A stretch of 64,000 bases of DNA, taken from NCBI GenBank assembly GCA_916610825.1, contig OU744449.1, positions 24,627,793 to 24,691,792 on the forward strand, read 5' to 3'. Position numbers and translations under genes: made by a program. This document shows, piece by piece, positions 52,601 through 57,375 of the stretch (positions are counted from its first letter, which is position 1; each line of letters starts with the position of its first letter). A model generated the notes under the pieces. That model did not search any database. It was given only the letters and a program-made list of their open reading frames with translations, and was not told the origin of the DNA. Source of the stretch: Haliclystus octoradiatus. Taxonomy: Eukaryota > Cnidaria > Staurozoa > Stauromedusae > Haliclystidae.

Positions 52601-53994
52601 GGCTCCGAAAACCGGGAAAAACCGCAAGCTTCAAAAAGTTTGATCTGTGATAAAATGTAGAATTTATAACTTTTTGATAACAATCCAATAAATATCTCAA
52701 CAATGGCTACGATTTACAAAACGACATTTAGCTCAAGATGTTTTTATTTATTGAAAAGCGTGGTAAATGAGTTATTGGTCGTGTAACATGCAAAATAAAA
52801 ACACAGAATGAAAGACAATTATAGGCTACGCTAATTCAAGGTAAACCTAAAATTTAAATAACAATTAGTGAATTAATTTGCTAAAGAACTATTGTACCAC
52901 TTATATTACAGACGTTCTTGTATATGCCTTTCTTTATTCGACAAAATCTATCTTGTTGTTGGATTCTCTTCATGCTTGGTTTATGAATTGAAATTGAATT
53001 TTAAATTGTGAATTCGTGAATTGAGAATTCGCCCTCGAATGAGATCCCGACGTTTGTTTTATTTTAGAAAAGGGCTACCACACGCTTGAAAATGTTTGTA
53101 TTCATATTTACTAAACTCGAAAAAGTTGGGAGACACTCGGGAAGCTAAAAATCACTTGCTCGGAGCTCATGATTTTTTAGCGCTTCACTCGTGTCTCCCA
53201 ACTTTTTCTCGTTTGGTAAATATGAATACAAACATGGCAAGTGTGCGGTAACCCTTTACTATTCTTTGTTCAAGAAAATAAGTTGCAATACATTTTACAG
53301 CATGAAGCAATTTCAATATCCAAACAACTAAAGTTTTGTTTACATCTGAAGATGTCTGGACTTCTGAAGATCGCAATAAAACGTGTGAAACTCTGAGTAA
53401 CGAAAAAGGCTTTTGCCTCATCTTTGTTTTTTTATCCTACAATGCACTGTTTTACCAAACATTGAGCACTTTTATATACATATATGTATCTGAGTTTACG
53501 CTCGATACAATTAATTTTTAATTTATTATTATTGTATATAATTGTATCAAATTTTATTTAGAGTGAAACAAGCGATTGCAAAGAAGGAATCAACCATGCA
53601 ACTAATGAGAAATCAACTTCATGTGAGTTTGGTCATTGTTCACAACATGCCCTTTGTAATGATGAAAATCGAGCATAGACGCTCATTTCATTTACGAGGT
53701 GAAATAAAAATACGCATTGACACACCATCTTTTTAAAGGTACTACCAATGTTTTTAGAAAAATCCTCAGGCTAAAGAATAGTTAGCCTTTAAGGCTATAT
53801 TTCTAGGATTATTGTTCTATGTCTATACAATGAACTGTGATGTAGTTAAAGGCAACTTCATTTCCCAGATGCATTATCATTTCATCAAATTATAAATACA
53901 TACCTCTTGTTTGATTTTCTTATAGGCGGCAGAAAAACGTGCGGAACATTTAGAAACACTTTTATCAGATCAAAGAAAAAAGCTTCTTTCATGA
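9030..53994 (+). CDS. CEP131: CEP131/AZI1, centrosomal protein 131 (complete, 28 coding exons)
   Basis: CEP131 is a centriolar-satellite and basal-body coiled-coil protein needed for cilium formation. Coding exons: 9030-9143, 10364-10442, 11107-11194, 11934-12021, 13014-13715, 16034-16189, 16786-16947, 17529-17712, 18994-19022, 19941-19996, 20211-20246, 21000-21066, 22186-22241, 41276-41399, 41666-41898, 43434-43530, 44590-44679, 45560-45687, 46059-46206, 46689-46766, 47501-47575, 47969-48031, 48768-48853, 49777-49861, 50545-50699, 51834-51962, 53562-53622, 53926-53994. Lengths sum to 3,438 nt (1,145 aa plus stop), and every junction keeps phase. Human CEP131 is about 1,080 aa. Diagnostic stretches include the IQ motif, [39 protein letters not shown] and a C-terminus [18 protein letters not shown], all matching the vertebrate protein in order. 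The start is the first ATG after an acceptor-like site at 9010. Intron 13 is 19 kb of nested mobile elements. Confidence 0.95.
9940..10250 (+). mobile_element. tRNA-derived SINE family copy
   Basis: It starts with a pol III box A-like TAGCGGATGGCAGAGCAAC. The shared body contains AACATCAAATGAGTAG, GAATTGTGAGTAGCTGCGG and CATCATTGCTCTCAGCG, and it ends with AGAAATAGAGGAG and TAGGGCGATACCATC. Copies at 19055-19262 and 43775-44365 share these words. Confidence 0.6.
11398..11520 (-). mobile_element. tRNA-like SINE fragment
   Basis: On the minus strand, GGTATAGTGGTTATTGCGTG resembles a tRNA D-arm/box A and GGTTCAAGTCC is a perfect box B. The T-stem and acceptor do not pair properly, so it is a tRNA-derived repeat and not a working tRNA. 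A TTTATTTATTTAATA tail follows. Confidence 0.45.
12521..12950. mobile_element. GC-rich-ended foldback/MITE in CEP131 intron 4
   Basis: AAGGCGTGCTATCGCAC near 12535 recurs in reverse at about 12908-12924, with GGTGTGCG words at both ends. The interior is AT-rich and includes CATGACGCATGTTGT in tandem (12857-12890). Exact ends are uncertain. Confidence 0.4.
13014..13715 (+). CDS. CEP131: CEP131 exon 5: disordered region plus IQ motif (residues 124-357)
   Basis: This is the largest exon, 234 codons. It is Ser/Lys-rich for about 190 residues and then carries an IQ-type calmodulin-binding motif, [17 protein letters not shown], around residue 315. That equals the TVTIQRWYRHQVQRR segment of vertebrate CEP131. 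The exon ends EEEKTL at 13715 and the next bases are GCAAGT, a non-canonical GC donor. Reading on instead gives a stop about eight codons later, and splicing to 16034 restores the conserved coiled-coil frame. Confidence 0.92.
13762..13943 (+). mobile_element. MITE family A, full-length copy
   Basis: This element of about 182 bp begins TACATTGAAACCTGTATATA and ends ACAGGTTTGACTGTA. CAGT-type inverted ends flanked by TA suggest mobilisation by a Tc1/mariner-pogo-class transposase. The interior consists of short inverted words such as TATAGACAGGTGG. Confidence 0.75.
13988..14093. repeat. TTCATGAA cluster 1
   Basis: It starts ACCCCTGTGGAAGAAA and carries several GTTCATGAAC words. It is cut off by the LINE fragment at 14100. 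Confidence 0.7.
14100..14486 (-). mobile_element. LINE 3' fragment in CEP131 intron 5
   Basis: A minus-strand reading at 14317-14499 resembles the C-terminal end of LINE ORF2 proteins, and the low-coordinate end has an ATATGATGATATGAT tail. It interrupts or abuts TTCATGAA repeats on both sides. Confidence 0.45.
14487..14784. repeat. TTCATGAA foldback 2
   Basis: The ends are CCTGTGAAAACAATTCAGGA and TCCTGAACTGTTTTTCGCA. The interior has many 11-bp AGTTCATGAAC units and inverted GTTAAATGG and CCATTTAAC words. Confidence 0.8.
15484..15615. repeat. TTCATGAA foldback 3 (GTGAAATTGCCC subfamily)
   Basis: It starts CCCCCTTTGAAAAAAATCC and has inverted GTGAAATTGCCC and GGGCAATTTGACG arms. Confidence 0.7.
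15884..15935. repeat. TTCATGAA half-element 4
   Basis: A single left end, ACCCCTGCGAAAAAATGTTC, is followed by AGAAGTTCATGAACTTTAAC. Confidence 0.6.
16034..22241 (+). CDS. CEP131: CEP131 exons 6-13: first coiled coil and linker (residues 358-606)
   Basis: Exon 6 (16034-16189) encodes a charged helix, [20 protein letters not shown], equal to the REEKARQARRAAIQELQQKR segment of the human protein. Exons 7-8 encode a Ser/Thr-rich linker containing [14 protein letters not shown]. Exons 9 (29 nt) and 11 (36 nt) are very short. Exons 11-12 join to give [18 protein letters not shown], matching the LQSIMSFLDEMEKS landmark. Exon 13 (22186-22241) ends in phase 2 before the 19-kb intron. Confidence 0.9.
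16376..16646 (+). mobile_element. MITE family C, best-preserved copy
   Basis: The ends CCAGAGCCATCTATTTGTAA and GTGTAAATAGATTGCTCTGG form inverted repeats of about 30 bp that continue into GGTTGGGACATTC and GAGTGTCCCAACC. It lies in CEP131 intron 6. Confidence 0.7.
17316..17432. repeat. TTCATGAA foldback 5
   Basis: It runs from CCCCCTATCAAAACAGTTCA to CTGTTTTTCGCAGGGG, 117 bp, with a GTTAAATGGCC centre. It lies in CEP131 intron 7. Confidence 0.75.
18101..18360. repeat. TTCATGAA foldback 6
   Basis: Its ends are CCCCTGTGAAAAAAAGTC and ATCTTTTTTCACAGGG. It belongs to the GTGAAATTGCCC subfamily with a unique middle. Confidence 0.7.
18445..18615 (+). mobile_element. MITE family B copy
   Basis: It starts TACAGTCGAACTCAGTTAAT and contains CTTGCTTAATATCCC-type words on both strands. 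It ends near GGGGATATTAAACAAGTTC with the terminal TGACTGTA lost. It lies in CEP131 intron 8. Confidence 0.65.
19055..19262 (+). mobile_element. tRNA-derived SINE copy, internally shortened
   Basis: It begins TTGCTCAGATGGCAGAGCAA (a box A match) and runs through AAAGAGCCACTCCTCTAGAA to GGGCGATACCATCCTAATCA. The GAGTAGCTGCGG part of the full copy is missing. Confidence 0.6.
19625..19825. repeat. Degraded TTCATGAA cluster 7
   Basis: It contains TTCATGAACTCCTGAACTG, AGGTCATTTAACATCC and TTTTTCATGAACTTC. Clear terminal motifs are lost. Confidence 0.5.
20096..20165. repeat. TTCATGAA half-element 8
   Basis: The left end TATCCCCTGTGAAAATATT is followed by only degenerate CATGATCAGTTCATAAAA words. 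Confidence 0.5.
20311..20491 (-). mobile_element. MITE family A, full-length reverse copy
   Basis: It runs from TACAGTCAAACCTG to CAGGTTTCACTGTA, 181 bp, in CEP131 intron 11. Both ends are intact and TA-flanked. Confidence 0.75.
22051..22100. repeat. AT-rich inverted repeat
   Basis: TTATAAACTTATAATT is mirrored by AATTATAAGTTTATAA across an AT-rich centre, next to a GGACACCTGTCGACACAC segment and a TTTTGACTGTA MITE-like end. Confidence 0.6.
22475..22938. repeat. TTCATGAA double cluster 9
   Basis: Two elements are joined. The first, diverged, ends near AACCTGTTTTGCAGGG (22757). The second starts CTCCTGCGAAAACAGTTC (22765) and ends ACTCCTGAGCAGTTTTTC. They sit at the left side of the 19-kb intron 13. 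Confidence 0.7.
23036..23760 (-). mobile_element. LINE remnant (5'-truncated, internally deleted)
   Basis: Minus-strand readings resemble a reverse-transcriptase N-terminal block ([20 protein letters not shown]...ILKTASFS) directly followed by the ORF2 C-terminal [11 protein letters not shown]...[11 protein letters not shown] region. Most of the palm is therefore missing. The 3' end has a (GATGAT)n tail near 23040-23065. Confidence 0.5.
24200..25860 (-). pseudogene. Decayed transposase-like gene of an unclassified family
   Basis: Minus-strand pieces include [20 protein letters not shown] and [16 protein letters not shown] (25461-25859), [20 protein letters not shown] (24681-24863), a [23 protein letters not shown] segment near 24600, and SWLICQF...WLGFNSG (24207-24413). 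The order and motifs recall widespread transposon-associated proteins with DN-D/GxGTxH and WTGFN motifs, but I cannot name the superfamily. Several frame changes show that it is dead. Confidence 0.35.
26085..27010 (-). mobile_element. LINE ORF2 3' part (CR1/L2/Jockey-like reverse transcriptase)
   Basis: The sequence contains the RT motif [15 protein letters not shown], followed at once by [11 protein letters not shown]. The spacer before the (Y/V)DD box looks deleted. Then come [17 protein letters not shown] and SFKPHISNI, typical of the RT thumb and connection region. The C-terminal tail runs to about 26090 and ends in TA-rich sequence. It is antisense to CEP131. Confidence 0.65.
27050..27850 (-). 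mobile_element. Penelope-like element 3' fragment with GIY-YIG endonuclease
   Basis: The 147-codon ORF at 27249-27692 has a Cys-rich [12 protein letters not shown] knuckle, then VLYKISC...[17 protein letters not shown], a GIY-YIG nuclease core, which is the diagnostic C-terminal domain of endonuclease-bearing Penelope-like elements. Upstream on the same strand is a [15 protein letters not shown] segment typical of the region before it. The 3' tail (about 27170-27200) has a decayed hammerhead-like CTGAAGA...stem motif. It is 5'-truncated and broken. Confidence 0.7.
28267..28709 (-). mobile_element. 5'-truncated LINE inserted in the hAT C-terminus, with 37-bp target-site duplication
   Basis: The minus ORF 28439-28660 encodes a LINE ORF2 tail ([15 protein letters not shown]...[17 protein letters not shown]). 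The 3' tail has GCGCTTTAC words and an AATAATACTT repeat. It is flanked by direct repeats at 28230-28266 and 28710-28746, which differ at one of 37 positions. Confidence 0.8.
29104..33490 (-). repeat. 2.2-kb tandem duplication inside the hAT element
   Basis: The segment about 29104-31312 is repeated at about 31313-33490 with offsets of 2,173-2,221 bp. Some 200-bp stretches translate identically in both copies (29529-29741 and 31750-31962). The unit covers the end of the OTU-like ORF, the zf-TTF region and the DUF4371 region. A (CAA)n tract lies at the junction (31318-31345). Confidence 0.8.
33040..33705 (-). CDS. OTU/vertnin-like ORF carried inside the hAT element (frame-broken)
   Basis: One piece (33364-33705) has [20 protein letters not shown] and [20 protein letters not shown], matching the OTU-like DGNC(L/F) start of vertnin/OTU-domain proteins. 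The next piece (33089-33439) has [20 protein letters not shown] and LMFNCTI, the usual second half. They are in different frames, so the gene is disrupted. A partial second copy of the second half is at 31074-31310. It lies between the hAT terminal repeat and the transposase, on the same strand. Function, if any, is unknown. Confidence 0.5.
34688..34768. repeat. Three perfect 27-bp tandem repeats
   Basis: The unit begins TCGGGTTGCGTACTTTACGT and recurs three times with no mismatch, just outside the hAT terminus. Confidence 0.9.
34840..35459. other. Intronic stretch with no recognised feature
   Basis: This AT-rich sequence lies between the hAT flank and the Penelope-like fragment. I see no coding potential or repeat ends. 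Confidence 0.5.
35460..38770 (-). mobile_element. Penelope-like element 5' portion with reverse transcriptase
   Basis: ORF 35593-36108 has [35 protein letters not shown] and [19 protein letters not shown], the Penelope-type [14 protein letters not shown] active-site segment follows at 35500-35580. Upstream is [20 protein letters not shown] (about 36700), the conserved pre-RT block, then His/Ser- and Pro/Lys-rich segments (37525-38597) whose membership in the element is less certain. The 3' end is lost within the palm, so no endonuclease is present. It is broken. Confidence 0.65.
38770..40640 (-). mobile_element. Ty3/Gypsy LTR-retrotransposon relic (Gag, zinc knuckle, protease, RT remnant)
   Basis: This is a fossil of the Ty3/Gypsy family in CEP131 intron 13, antisense to the gene. 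In element order it retains a Gag-like region (about 40630-40050), a Cys/His knuckle region (about 39970-39650), an aspartic-protease region with a DTGAD active-site motif (39653-39219) and a degraded reverse-transcriptase region (about 39200-38770). It is clearly broken, with several interruptions. No pair of LTRs is visible, which suggests moderate to old age. An AT microsatellite abuts its upstream end. Confidence 0.7.
40650..40687. repeat. (AT)n microsatellite
   Basis: About 18 AT dinucleotides in a row lie next to the Gypsy relic. Confidence 0.9.
40885..40989 (+). mobile_element. MITE family A, 5'-shortened copy
   Basis: It retains TGATTCAATAGAAAATACTA, the TGGCCGCTGTATAGAGGTGA core and the right end AACAGGTTTGACTGTA. 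It lies just before a family B MITE. Confidence 0.65.
41077..41239 (+). mobile_element. MITE family B, full-length copy next to an exon
   Basis: It has TA-flanked ends TACAGTCGAACTCGGTTAAT and GCAAGTTTGACTGTA, 163 bp. It ends 36 bp before CEP131 exon 14. Confidence 0.72.
41276..48031 (+). CDS. CEP131: CEP131 exons 14-22: central coiled coil (residues 606-951)
   Basis: Exon 14 resumes the frame after intron 13 with [17 protein letters not shown] and a heptad-rich helix. Exon 15 (41666-41898) holds the most conserved block, [20 protein letters not shown]. Exon 17 gives [19 protein letters not shown], exon 18 [13 protein letters not shown], and exons 19-22 a long Glu/Gln-rich coiled coil. Residues are ordered as in vertebrate CEP131 with few gaps. 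Exon 15 ends only 8 bp before a 310-bp TTCATGAA foldback, and exons 14 and 21 begin 36 and 20 bp after MITE copies. Confidence 0.94.
41907..42217. repeat. TTCATGAA foldback 10, best-preserved copy
   Basis: The ends AATATCCCCTGCGAAAAAAA and TTTTTTCACAGGGGATATT are inverted. The first 110 bp contain GTGAAATTGCCC and GGGCAATTTCAC arms, and the right half is almost pure TTCATGAAC. It starts 8 bp after CEP131 exon 15. Confidence 0.85.
42226..42367. repeat. TTCATGAA element 11 (diverged)
   Basis: It starts CATCCCCTGTGAAAAAAATG just after element 10 and ends AACTGTTTTCACATAGGA. Confidence 0.6.
42563..42835. repeat. Degraded TTCATGAA clusters 12-13
   Basis: Scattered words include AACAGTTCATGGACTTTAAA and CCATGAACTGCTCATGAACG. 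A SINE 3' fragment (42715-42765) separates the two parts. Confidence 0.5.
43000..43246 (+). mobile_element. MITE family C, left-degraded copy
   Basis: It shares AACAAGGTTTTGCTTTTAAA, TTTTTCAAGCCTGGGTTTGA and AAATAGATGGCTCTT with the other copies. The left inverted end is not recognisable. Confidence 0.6.
43270..43355. repeat. Degraded TTCATGAA cluster 14
   Basis: It includes TTAAGTTCATGAAAAGTTTG and a right end, ACTGTTTTCATAGGGG. Confidence 0.5.
43700..44365. mobile_element. Nested LINE tail and inverted SINE copies
   Basis: At 43710-43775 is a LINE-type 3' tail (TTGTAAAGCGCTTTGAGC, then a TATTATTATT run). A forward SINE segment (43775-43905) follows, then a reverse full SINE (about 43930-44275) whose box A reads GGATTAGCTCAGATGGCAAA on the minus strand, then another forward 3' piece (44276-44365). 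The inverted pair could form a long hairpin in the CEP131 pre-mRNA. Confidence 0.55.
44388..44430. repeat. TTCATGAA solo right end 15
   Basis: Only the terminal block CATGAACTCCTAAACTGTTT plus TTCGCAGGGG remains. Confidence 0.6.
45018..45608. repeat. ~300-bp tandem duplication reaching into CEP131 exon 18, containing TTCATGAA words
   Basis: Segment about 45018-45290 and segment about 45310-45608 align at offsets of 290-318 bp. Both contain GTTTGTGAAGTTCAT, GCCTGTTG(A/G)CAATT, TTGCTTTACTA-like and TAGCGTTCATGAAC words, then ATTATATTTAGGGTGAACT, which is the intron 17 acceptor and the start of exon 18. Confidence 0.8.
45241..45290 (+). pseudogene. Decayed duplicate of the start of CEP131 exon 18
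   Basis: After an intact-looking acceptor TTATATTTAG|G it reads GGTGAACTCCTTGAATAAG, so the second codon block hits an in-frame stop (GELLE then TAA). It shares GAACGTGCTGG with the true exon and then diverges. Inclusion would truncate CEP131. Confidence 0.75.
46270..46378 (+). mobile_element. MITE family A, internally deleted copy
   Basis: It is 109 bp with both ends (TACAATGAAACCTGTATATA and AACAGGTTTGACTGTA) but lacks the central part of the 182-bp form. It lies in CEP131 intron 19. Confidence 0.7.
47307..47480 (-). mobile_element. MITE family B, full-length copy abutting a splice acceptor
   Basis: It runs TACAGTCGAACTTGCTTAAT to CTGAGTTTGACTGTA, 174 bp. Only 20 bases (GATGTATTTCCTCTTTACAG) separate it from exon 21, so the branch point may lie inside the element. 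Confidence 0.72.
48264..48454. repeat. TTCATGAA foldback 16
   Basis: It runs from TTCCCCTGCAAAATACAGTC to CTGTTTTTCGCAAGGG, about 190 bp, in CEP131 intron 22. Confidence 0.75.
48768..53994 (+). CDS. CEP131: CEP131 exons 23-28: C-terminal coiled coil (residues 952-1145)
   Basis: Exons encode [72 protein letters not shown] and a final [18 protein letters not shown]. All align with the last third of vertebrate CEP131. The stop is TGA at 53992-53994. The exon 23 acceptor (ATCAAG) is weak but is the only one that keeps frame and homology. Confidence 0.92.
49105..49362 (+). CDS. Possible intronic small ORF with signal-peptide-like N-terminus, or alternative CEP131 last exon
   Basis: This 85-codon ORF in CEP131 intron 23 begins with a hydrophobic segment ([18 protein letters not shown]), then a short soluble part with three cysteines and a basic C-terminus. 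It could be a small secreted or single-pass peptide. An overlapping frame is also open: splicing exon 23 to an acceptor-like TATATTTCAG ending at 49120 would add about 44 codons to CEP131 and stop at 49256. AATAAA lies at 49489-49494. I do not recognise either product. Chance is a real possibility. Confidence 0.22.
   Translation: MIYISEYNIIIQGILLLCVICLAILGQKCPTKLAKTCDTAEMRNETDQNHDFRKNQKCFESRSVIRRKAKYDEDVKFYRRKLKLI
50027..50325. repeat. TTCATGAA foldback 17 plus degraded tail
   Basis: The left end is AACCCCTGCAAAAAACAGAT. The right end of the first part is TTCTGAACTGCTTTTAG at about 50205-50220. Degraded words go on to 50325. Confidence 0.65.
50727..50815. repeat. TTCATGAA half-element 18 beside exon 25
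   Basis: It starts ATTCCCTTGCAAAAAAATTA, 27 bp after the exon 25 donor, and ends in CTGTTCATGAACAGTTCATG. Confidence 0.6.
50992..51090 (+). mobile_element. MITE family A, degraded copy
   Basis: It starts ACAGTGAAACTTGT and contains AAATTGACCACTCTATAAAG and AGGTTTGATTCAAT. The right half is missing. Confidence 0.55.
52055..52375. repeat. TTCATGAA element 19 with ~39-bp tandem units
   Basis: A unit built from GTTAAATGGCCCCAATTTTA and ACGAACAGTTCATGAAC recurs about six times (52075-52300). The right end is TCCTGAACATTTTTTCCCAG followed by GGG. Confidence 0.75.
53069..53257. mobile_element. Foldback element with ~85-bp arms
   Basis: The left arm starts AAAGGGCTACCACACGCTTG and contains GTTTGTATTCATATTTACT. 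The right arm is its near-perfect reverse complement, ending GTGTGCGGTAACCCTTT. The arms include AAAGTTGGGAGACAC and its mirror GTGTCTCCCAACTTT. Related fragments are at 3484-3560 and 49447-49475. Confidence 0.7.
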
Positions 53995-54475
53995 TTCCTA
54001 TTTTTGAAAATGATGACAACTGTTGTGGTAGGTTATATGAGTGAAATTCCTCTTTAATGCTTACCATGAAGAAGAAACAGCCGTCAATTGTACATGTTGA
54101 ATACGCAACCGTGCTCCCCTAGAACTCGACACACTGTTCATAGACGGTAAAAAAAAAACTGGAAAAATATCATTAATTAATTTTTTTTTAATAACTTTTA
54201 AGAGATATATTTTAAATAATATTGAATTTGTCGAACGTTACACTGATAATTCTGAAGAAAGGATGTTCGCTGAACAGTGTCTTGAAAAGTTGCAGCTAAA
54301 CAACTGGGTCATTATCAATGCAAAGTAAGAAAAACTTAAATAATATCATATTAAATCTAAAATAAGTATAAATATCATCACAAAAGTAAGTTATAAATAG
54401 TATTGTTTTAAACATTTTTCTGTATGATATTGAAAGTAATATAAACGTCATATATCTCAAATATATTATCCTCGT

Positions 54476-54481
54476 AATAAA
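54476..54481 (+). terminator. Candidate CEP131 polyadenylation signal AATAAA
   Basis: This canonical AATAAA on the coding strand lies about 480 bp downstream of the CEP131 stop codon. Transcript evidence would be needed to show that it is used. Confidence 0.35.
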
Positions 54482-54714
54482 TTGTACAAAAAAGCTAACA
54501 CAAAGTTATGATACCGAATTTTTATCTAATTTTATCAATTTGTAAATTGACTTCAAACTGTATAACATATTTGATAATATTAAAGATATAATATATTAAT
54601 TTATAACACATGCATATAATGTAAACATGTATAATAATCAAGGTGTGTTTCAGAAAAATTTGAACAACAATCTTGTCAACTTTAATATATTTATTTTATT
54701 TTTGATGCATCTAC

Positions 54715-55080
54715 AACCCCTCCTCTACAAAAAACAATTCACGAGTTCATGAATGTTAATTGGCCCCAATTTTCTTGAAACGTTCATGAACCTTCCTGAA
54801 CAACTCATGAATAGTTTGTGAAAATTTCATGAATTGTTCATAAAATTGGAGCCCTTTAGCGTTCATGAACTGTTCATGAACTCCTTTTTTTCGCAGGGGC
54901 TGTGATCTGTAGAAACAAGTACTGAGTTCATGAACAGTCTAATGTTCTTTTCAAAAAAATCATAGACACCTTATGAACAATATTTCTTAAACAGTCACTT
55001 GATATTTAATTACATTTTTCGAGAAAATGTCTTGAAAATGGGAAGGATGTTGAAAGTTCATGAACTGCTTTCATAATACC
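54715..55080. repeat. TTCATGAA cluster 20, beyond the CEP131 stop
   Basis: One foldback (54717-54899; right end CTTTTTTTCGCAGGGG) is followed by degraded words to 55080. These are the rightmost members in the window. Confidence 0.65.
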
Positions 55081-55353
55081 ATACAATAAATACCATTAGG
55101 CCATAGCAACATTCTTAATATCTGCCCTCGTCCTATCTGCTATATAGCTCTATTGAAATTTATCTGCAGTGTCACACCTGAATTTATTTTGTGAATTATT
55201 TATAGATTCAGAATAATTTAAAATTTCAGAAAAATGTGCCTGCAGGAATTCTACTGTTCAATAATTGTGTCTGTGACTTCTGGTCTCAGTGGTCCGCACA
55301 TTTTTTACCCAAACTAAAGCCACTCCTCTGAAATAGAAGTAATAATAGCAACC

Positions 55354-56025
55354 AAGGGCCATTTACACTGCAGCAAAATAGGCACAGTGCTCGTCAATTA
55401 ACACATCAAAGGTGTGAAGGCCAAGCAAAAGCAGTCTAAACGGCTTCTTCAGACATTGAAAAGCAGCATCATGCCTATTATTTTGATCGGGCCGTGATTA
55501 TTTCTCTAGGTAGTTTCGACCCGCTCAAAAAGTGGGCACCGTGTCGTTTTGCAGTAATTATGACGTCATTGTATAATATAAGGTTTAAATATTCAAATTG
55601 TAACTATGAGTGCGGAGCGTAAATTTAAATGTGTATTTTGTTACAGAAATACTGCCCCAGCGTGGTAGCATGTCCAGGAGATGAAAGGCGAACCCAAATG
55701 TATTTGAATGTTACAAAAATATAAATATTACAATTTATGAAAAGCATAGTGATTTTCAGTTCACGGAATCCTAAAAAGTTGTTTAACTTAATTGGATCTC
55801 AATTTATCGAATTTCACCGATAAAACCATTAAATAATGTGAAACCTGTTTGCAAGTTTTCAATCTCGGTCCGTGTAAAAATAGGCACGGACGATCTTGAA
55901 AACAGTTTTTAATAAGCTGTGTAAACTTTGAGAAAAACCAGCACGGGCTGCATTCTTGTTAACACCTCGGGTGTTAATTGACGAGAGTACCATGCCTTTT
56001 TTGCTGCAGTGTAATTATGGCCCTT
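55354..56025. mobile_element. Non-autonomous DNA element, 672 bp, ~50-bp inverted ends
   Basis: The left end AAGGGCCATTTACACTGCAG and the right end CTGCAGTGTAATTATGGCCC are inverted. The similarity runs on through GCACAGTGCTCGTCAATTAA and its mirror TTAATTGACGAGAGTACCAT. No ORF is visible inside. It sits between CEP131 and the ARF gene. I cannot assign a superfamily with confidence. Confidence 0.6.
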
Positions 56026-57256
56026 CAGCTAAGAGTGAAACCGACTGTATTACTTTTTTATGTACCTGTACTAACAATTTAAAAACACCTAAACAACAAT
56101 TTTGTATTGAAAGTAGTGTTTTTTCAGATTAGTGGTTTCCAGTATTGCAACATGGGTTTTCAGAAATATGGTTCCTGTGTTTGTATTCCCGGTAACTTTG
56201 TTTTGACAGCCATATTGTTTGTGCTTAATAACAAACTGTCTTGTAGGTTAAATACATTGGCAAAATGATTTCTGGATAAATTATCTAAATAGGAATGTTG
56301 TTAATATAGCGATTAGTAAAAGGGAAAGTCAGTAGATTAAAATTAAATTTTATAAACCAATCAATGAACAACTAATGACTGTTTATACGACTATTTAGAA
56401 ATGAAAATAAAGTGGAAGGAATAAAATGTAACATTTAATGTAATTTTAATCCACCAATACGGGTAAACCTTAACTTAAAAAAAGAGTTGCTTCAAACGTA
56501 AGTATGCTATAACTCTGGGTCTGCGAATTTTCTATCAAAATGTTTGTAAAATGTAGTAAAAATAAGTATTGCTAGTAAACGTATGAATATCAAAACAGTT
56601 GAGATAAATCATAAATTAAAATGATACAATGAATTATCTTCAGTTGCGAATATATTTAAATATTTAATTATTTTAATCAATTTAATAAGCAGTACATAAT
56701 CCTAAGATAAAGACTATTAAATACTATAGTTTTATATTTGTATTTCAAATTAAAATTTGTTTAAAAGGTTAATTCAATTTCTGTGTAGATGACAATACTT
56801 TAAATCAATTTATAAACTATAACATACTATATTTTATTATTTTCATATTATAATCACGACTCAACATAATATATTTCCTTGTATGATCTTCTACTTTTAC
56901 AATATGGTTTTTACATAATTTGTTCTCCTTCGTTGTATACTAGAAAAACTACATTTTTCACGTACAAAAGAAAATTATTATGTAAGTCCAAAGTAATGTA
57001 CCATCGTAATAGTAATATATATTCAACATCATCTCATCTTCCTCAAAATTAGTAAACAAATTTTATAAAATTAAACTAGGAATATAGGCCTACTTTTTCA
57101 ATTTCATAGTTTTCTGTTATACGTAATGTTTCCTTATAGCTCCTTATAAATTATTTGCAATTCTTCGATTGATTTATCACAGTATTTCGATATATAAGTG
57201 ATAGATGGGTCGACTTAAATGCCAATAATATGATCTACTACTAAACGAAAGCCTAT
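56026..57256. other. Intergenic region between CEP131 and the ARF-like gene
   Basis: This is very AT-rich and convergent (plus-strand CEP131, minus-strand ARF). Apart from the likely ARF polyadenylation signal at its right edge, nothing is recognised. Confidence 0.5.
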
Positions 57257-57375
57257 TTTATTGAAATTAATATTCAGCTAACAATTCTAAATTATTGATA
57301 AACAGTGAGTGTTACAATTGCAAAGAGAAAGACATCCTTCTATTTAACAATCTTTTATGTATACATTATATTAAG

